Source: RGIG426 sp045643425
Lineage (GTDB): Bacteria; Bacillota; Clostridia; Oscillospirales; Acutalibacteraceae
Direction of reading: 5' to 3'
Length of the DNA: 9,560 nt
Assembly (NCBI GenBank): GCA_045643425.1
Contig: JAZUKW010000094.1
Coordinates: 1 to 9,560, forward strand
Shown here one piece after another: positions 6,264 through 9,560 of the stretch. How positions within the stretch are numbered: the stretch's first letter is position 1; every line of letters starts with the position of its first letter. Below the pieces are notes generated by a model, which ran no database searches, was not told the DNA's origin, and was given only the letters and a program-made list of their open reading frames with translations. The position numbers and the translations under genes were made by a program.

Positions 6264-7365
6264 CCGCGTTTTGGGGCTGATTTTCCCGAACTATCACGAC
6301 GACGCTCTGCGGGAGTTTACCGCCGAGCGCGCGCTCGGCTCGGTGCCGTTCGGTGGCCGCTACCGCCTCATCGACTTTCCCCTCTCCCACATGGCCCACG
6401 CCGGCATCGGCAAGGTGGGCCTCATCACCAAGCGCAACACCCAATCGCTGATGGAGCATTTAGGCTCCGGCAAAGCGTGGGGCCTTTCCCGCAAAACCGA
6501 GGGTCTGTATTTCCTGACCCCCTACGACGTGCCGGACAATCTCTATGAGGGTCGCGTTGCCGCGCTCCACAGCCTCGACGACTTTTTGGCGGCCGGCCGC
6601 GAGGAATACGTGGTTATGTCCGACTGCCACGTGGTAAGCAACCTCTCCTACAAAGCGCTCATCGAATCCCATATCGACGCCGGCGCCGACGTCACCGTTG
6701 CCTATCGCCGCGGTGCCTGCCCCGCCCTTGCGGACAACCTGCTGTTGGATTTAGACGAAAACGGCGACGTGGTCGATTTGCGCTTGGGCCTTTGTCCCGA
6801 GGGCGAACACGCCTGCGGGCTCGGCATTTACGTGATCCAAAAAGAGCTGCTGCGTGCGCTGGTGGCGGATGCTGCCGCCAAAAACTTTATGCAGTTCGAT
6901 CGGGACATTCTGCTCCCGCAGCTGCACACCCTGCGCATCCGCGGCTACGAGGCGCCCGCCTCCACGCGGATCATCAGCTCCCCCGAAGCCTATTATGAAG
7001 CCTCGCTGTCCCTGCTGGACAGCCAAAAGCGCGCCGCGCTGTTCCCGCTTCAAAACCCGGTCTATACCATCAACCGCGACGTCTGCCCCGCTATTTACGG
7101 CCTCGATGCCTGCGTGTCCGACGCGCTTTGCGCCGACGGCAGCGTCGTTTTCGGCACCGTTCGACACTCGGTTTTGTTCCGAGACGTGATCGTCGAAAAA
7201 GGCGCGGTCGTCGAGAACTCCATTCTTATGCAGGGAACGGTCGTCAAGGCCGGCGCACACGTCTCTCACGCCATTTTGGACAAGAACGTGACCATCTCCG
7301 AGGGAAAATCGCTCACCGGGCTCAACGAATTCCCCGTCTACGTGAAAAAAGGCAAACACATCTGA
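6253..7365 (+). CDS. glgD: glucose-1-phosphate adenylyltransferase, GlgD subunit
   Basis: GlgD is the partner subunit of GlgC in Bacillota. Work on Geobacillus and Ruminococcus enzymes shows it has little activity alone but raises activity of the GlgC/GlgD complex. The 370-residue product follows the GlgC fold: nucleotidyltransferase-like domain (about 5-255) and beta-helix (about 280-355, with VVFGTVRHSVLFRDVIVEKG). The catalytic signatures are lost. The N-terminal nucleotide loop LAGGxGSRL is replaced by GLIFPNYHDDAL (8-19), and the catalytic GDH is replaced by SDCH (123-126). The GGRYRLIDFPLSH segment (34-46) remains. The start is GTG (6253-6255), overlapping the end of glgC by 11 nt and preceded by AAGGGAGG (6237-6244) at 8 nt spacing. 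The overlap suggests coupled translation for matched subunit amounts. Confidence 0.95.
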   Translation: MRSNRVLGLIFPNYHDDALREFTAERALGSVPFGGRYRLIDFPLSHMAHAGIGKVGLITKRNTQSLMEHLGSGKAWGLSRKTEGLYFLTPYDVPDNLYEGRVAALHSLDDFLAAGREEYVVMSDCHVVSNLSYKALIESHIDAGADVTVAYRRGACPALADNLLLDLDENGDVVDLRLGLCPEGEHACGLGIYVIQKELLRALVADAAAKNFMQFDRDILLPQLHTLRIRGYEAPASTRIISSPEAYYEASLSLLDSQKRAALFPLQNPVYTINRDVCPAIYGLDACVSDALCADGSVVFGTVRHSVLFRDVIVEKGAVVENSILMQGTVVKAGAHVSHAILDKNVTISEGKSLTGLNEFPVYVKKGKHI

Positions 7366-7385
7366 CCGAAACGGAGGTCGATTCA

Positions 7386-8813
7386 ATGAAAGTATTATAC
7401 GTGACCAGCGAAGCCACCCCCTTCGCCGCTACCGGCGGTTTAGCGGACGTGGCGGGCTCGCTGCCGAAAGCGCTCCGCGCCAAATCCGTGGGAATGCGGG
7501 TGGTGATGCCGCTTTACGAATGCGTCCCGCAAGAGCTGCGGGATCAAATGGAATTCGTCACCAGCCTGTCCGTTCCCGTATCGTGGCGGCGGCAATACTG
7601 CGGCGTTTTCCAGCTGAAGCTCGACAACGTCATCTATTATCTCTTGGACAACGAATATTATTTTAAGCGGCAAGGGCTTTACGGCTTCTATGACGATGCC
7701 GAGCGCTTCGCCTTTTTGTCCCGCGCGGCGCTGGAGGTCACCAAAGCCGTCGGCTATAAGCCCGACGTCATCCACGCCAACGATTGGCAGACGGCGCTCG
7801 TGCCGATCTACCACAGCCTCTACTACGTCCACGACCCGTTCTACTACGGCATGAAAACCGTGTTCACCATCCACAACATCGCCTACCAAGGGCAGTATGG
7901 AATGGAGACGCTCGGCGACGTGTTCGGCATCGGCGGGAACGACCGCTCGGTCGTGGAATACGGCGGCTGCGTCAACCTGATGAAGGGCGCGATCGAATGT
8001 GCCGACCGCATCACCACCGTCAGCCCCACCTACGCCGGCGAAATTCTCGACACGTGGTTCTCCCGCGGGCTTCACGACATCCTCCGTCCGCGCGCCTTTA
8101 AGCTGTCCGGCATTTTAAACGGTATCGACGTCAAGTCCTACGACCCCGCTACCGACCCCGCCATCGCCGCAAACTTTTCCGCCAAAAACCCCGCCGGAAA
8201 AGCGGTCTGCAAAGCCGCGCTTCAAAAGGAAATGGGACTTCCCGAATCGCCCGACACGCCGCTCGTGATCATGGTCACGCGCCTCGTCGCGCAAAAGGGC
8301 TTGGATCTTGTCAAATACGCGCTCGACAAGCTGCTTTCCTCCTCCGACCTCCAGCTTGTCGTCCTCGGCACCGGCGACTACGCCTACGAGGAATACTTTA
8401 AGCGAGCGCAGGCGCGCTATCCCCAAAAGCTCTGCTATTATCAGGGCTTTAACCCCGCGCTCGCCCGCCGTATGTACGCGGGTGCAGACGTCTTTTTGAT
8501 GCCGTCACAGTTCGAGCCCTGCGGGCTGTCGCAAATGATCGCCTGCCGCTACGGGACGGTCGCGGTGGTGCGCGAAACGGGCGGCCTCAAGGACTCGATC
8601 CACGACTGCGGCGACGGCTTCGGCAACGGCTTTACGTTCTCTACTTACAACGCCGACGATATGCTCGCCGCCCTCTACCGCGCCCTCGGCGCATACCGGA
8701 ACAAAGAGGATTGGAAGCTTCTGCGCGACCGCGCGTTTGCCTCCGATTTCTCGTGGAAAAGCTCCGCCGAGGCGTACAAATCGCTGTATAAATCGCTGCT
8801 CGACAAAGCGTAA
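7386..8813 (+). CDS. glgA: glycogen synthase (ADP-glucose)
   Basis: GlgA transfers glucose from ADP-glucose to the non-reducing end of alpha-1,4-glucan (EC 2.4.1.21). The 475-residue product is a GT-B, GT5-family enzyme of normal length. Its N-terminal starch synthase catalytic domain (about 2-240) begins MKVLYVTSEATPF and contains TGGLADVAGSLPKAL (16-30) and DVIHANDWQTALVP. The C-terminal glycosyltransferase domain holds TRLVAQKGLDLV with R299 and K304, and QFEPCGLSQ with E377, matching the key residues of E. coli GlgA. Residue 15 is alanine (ATGGL), whereas E. coli has K15 in KTGGL, which contacts the substrate phosphate. The ATG is chosen because GGAGG (7373-7377) lies 8 nt upstream and the family N-terminus starts here; a longer open frame from 7128 would overlap glgD. 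It is last in the operon, 20 nt after glgD. Confidence 0.96.
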   Translation: MKVLYVTSEATPFAATGGLADVAGSLPKALRAKSVGMRVVMPLYECVPQELRDQMEFVTSLSVPVSWRRQYCGVFQLKLDNVIYYLLDNEYYFKRQGLYGFYDDAERFAFLSRAALEVTKAVGYKPDVIHANDWQTALVPIYHSLYYVHDPFYYGMKTVFTIHNIAYQGQYGMETLGDVFGIGGNDRSVVEYGGCVNLMKGAIECADRITTVSPTYAGEILDTWFSRGLHDILRPRAFKLSGILNGIDVKSYDPATDPAIAANFSAKNPAGKAVCKAALQKEMGLPESPDTPLVIMVTRLVAQKGLDLVKYALDKLLSSSDLQLVVLGTGDYAYEEYFKRAQARYPQKLCYYQGFNPALARRMYAGADVFLMPSQFEPCGLSQMIACRYGTVAVVRETGGLKDSIHDCGDGFGNGFTFSTYNADDMLAALYRALGAYRNKEDWKLLRDRAFASDFSWKSSAEAYKSLYKSLLDKA

Positions 8814-8819
8814 GAACAT

Positions 8820-8845
8820 AAAAAGCCGCCCTCGGGCGGCTTTTT
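8820..8845. terminator. bidirectional terminator between glgA and the convergent gene
   Basis: AAAAA (8820-8824), GCCGCC (8825-8830), a CTCG loop (8831-8834), GGCGGC (8835-8840) and TTTTT (8841-8845) form a symmetric hairpin. The U-run works on both strands. It lies 7 nt after the glgA stop and 35 nt after the stop of the minus-strand gene at 8880, so it can end both convergent transcripts. Confidence 0.9.
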
Positions 8846-8879
8846 GCATTATTATAAAGTTATAAATCGCGCTACAATT

Positions 8880-9560
8880 TTATCGGCTCGTATAGAAACG
8901 ATCCAGCACCGCGAGCATCTCATCGGGAAGTCTGCTTCTCACTTGCAGTTTCATATCCTTCGGCATTTTATAGAACGCCTCCGCCATACCGCCCGCTATG
9001 CAAGTGAGCGTATCACAATCACCACCCAAAGACACTGCGGTTCGAATTACATCCTCAAAGTTCGTGCCCTCCATAAAGGCTGTAATCGCCTCTGGGACAG
9101 TTTTCTGACACGATTCAATATGATGATAACTCGGTCGTATTTCATCGCAGGTCCTCGAAAGATCGTATTCAAACTCATGTATGATATATTTTTTGATTTC
9201 ATCCTTTGTGGCACCATTCCTTGCCAAATATATTACAGATGCCGTTGCCTCGGCTCCTTTAATTCCTTCCGGATGATTGTGACTCACTTCGGCGGATAAT
9301 CTTGCAAATTTCCGCGTTTTTTCAAGCGAATCAAAAAGCCACCCGATGGAAGCAACACGCATGGCAGAGCCATTTCCCCAACTGCCGTATGGTTGAGGAT
9401 TTTTGCTCCCGAGCCACAAGAAAAACTTCTGTCCATATCCTGCCCATGGATACTTTTTACCCCAAGTTTGCATAGAGTGAATCAGCGCCGCCTTGATTGC
9501 ATCATCCTCTGAATTAGGTGAAATACCGATTAAGGCATCCGCCACAGCGATAGTCATAAC
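8880..9560 (-). CDS. ADP-ribosylglycohydrolase family protein (5' end outside window)
   Basis: Members of this family are Mg-dependent hydrolases that remove ADP-ribose from proteins or small molecules (DraG/ARH type). The visible 226 codons carry the family's later motifs: GNGSAMRVAS (61-70, counting from the methionine at 9555-9557), SHNHPEGIKGAEATA (92-106) and the metal-binding GGDCDTLTCIAGG (178-190) with aspartates 180 and 182. The frame runs off the window. The edge residues read VMTIAVADAL, which in the family normally follows FTDDT, so the ATG at 9555-9557 is internal and roughly 35-45 N-terminal residues, including that metal-binding motif, lie outside. The substrate cannot be told. 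The gene converges on glgA and is noticeably lower in GC (about 30-53% in 60-base blocks I counted, against about 63% in a glgB block), hinting at separate ancestry. No direct link to glycogen synthesis is evident. Confidence 0.9.
   Translation of the reverse strand, partial: VMTIAVADALIGISPNSEDDAIKAALIHSMQTWGKKYPWAGYGQKFFLWLGSKNPQPYGSWGNGSAMRVASIGWLFDSLEKTRKFARLSAEVSHNHPEGIKGAEATASVIYLARNGATKDEIKKYIIHEFEYDLSRTCDEIRPSYHHIESCQKTVPEAITAFMEGTNFEDVIRTAVSLGGDCDTLTCIAGGMAEAFYKMPKDMKLQVRSRLPDEMLAVLDRFYTSR

Noticed and set aside
7128..7385. Upstream extension of the glgA frame
   Set aside because: It would overlap the well-supported end of glgD, its translation is Arg-rich and unlike GlgA, and the ATG at 7386 has a good ribosome binding site and the family N-terminus.
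9555..9557. ATG as the true start of the ADP-ribosylglycohydrolase gene
   Set aside because: The sequence VMTIAVADAL normally sits after the FTDDT motif well inside the protein, and the frame is open to the window edge with no ribosome binding site visible.

Overview
The window reads as a chromosomal segment of a moderately GC-rich Bacillota, most likely a clostridial gut anaerobe of the Oscillospiraceae/Ruminococcaceae type. This is inferred from three things: separate glgC and glgD genes (the ADP-glucose pyrophosphorylase arrangement typical of Bacillota), strong AGGAGG-type ribosome binding sites on every gene, and sigma-A-like promoters. Coding regions of the glg and pnp genes look close to 60% GC by eye. 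The species cannot be named from the sequence alone.

Left part (about 1-2990, minus strand): an rpsO-pnp pair (ribosomal protein S15 and polynucleotide phosphorylase). rpsO has a good extended -10 promoter and a roughly 118-nt leader with three hairpins. The last hairpin carries the Shine-Dalgarno sequence in its loop and pairs through the first base of the start codon, so it is a candidate S15 autoregulation site. A 14-bp perfect hairpin with a poor U-run lies between rpsO and pnp and looks like an attenuator or RNA-processing site. A terminator-like hairpin follows pnp. The first 93 bases may hold the start of another minus-strand gene.

Middle and right (3083-8845, plus strand): a compact glycogen synthesis operon, glgB-glgC-glgD-glgA, transcribed divergently from rpsO from its own promoter (TTGCAA, 17 bp, TATAAT, with an extended -10). 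The genes are 3 nt apart, overlap by 11 nt, or are 20 nt apart. GlgC with the non-catalytic partner GlgD makes ADP-glucose, GlgA polymerises it into alpha-1,4-glucan, and GlgB adds alpha-1,6 branches. No phosphorylase or debranching enzyme gene is present, so the window's operon is synthesis only. It ends at a symmetric hairpin that can terminate transcription from both sides.

Right end (8880-9560, minus strand): most of an ADP-ribosylglycohydrolase-family gene convergent with glgA. Its 5' end lies beyond the window. Its base composition is clearly lower in GC than the glg genes.

I see no mobile element, CRISPR array, tRNA or rRNA, and no clear sign of an undescribed multi-gene system. The items most worth a second look are RNA structures in the rpsO-pnp leader and spacer, and substitutions at normally conserved substrate-binding positions in GlgA (A15 where lysine is usual) and GlgC (A42 where aspartate is usual).
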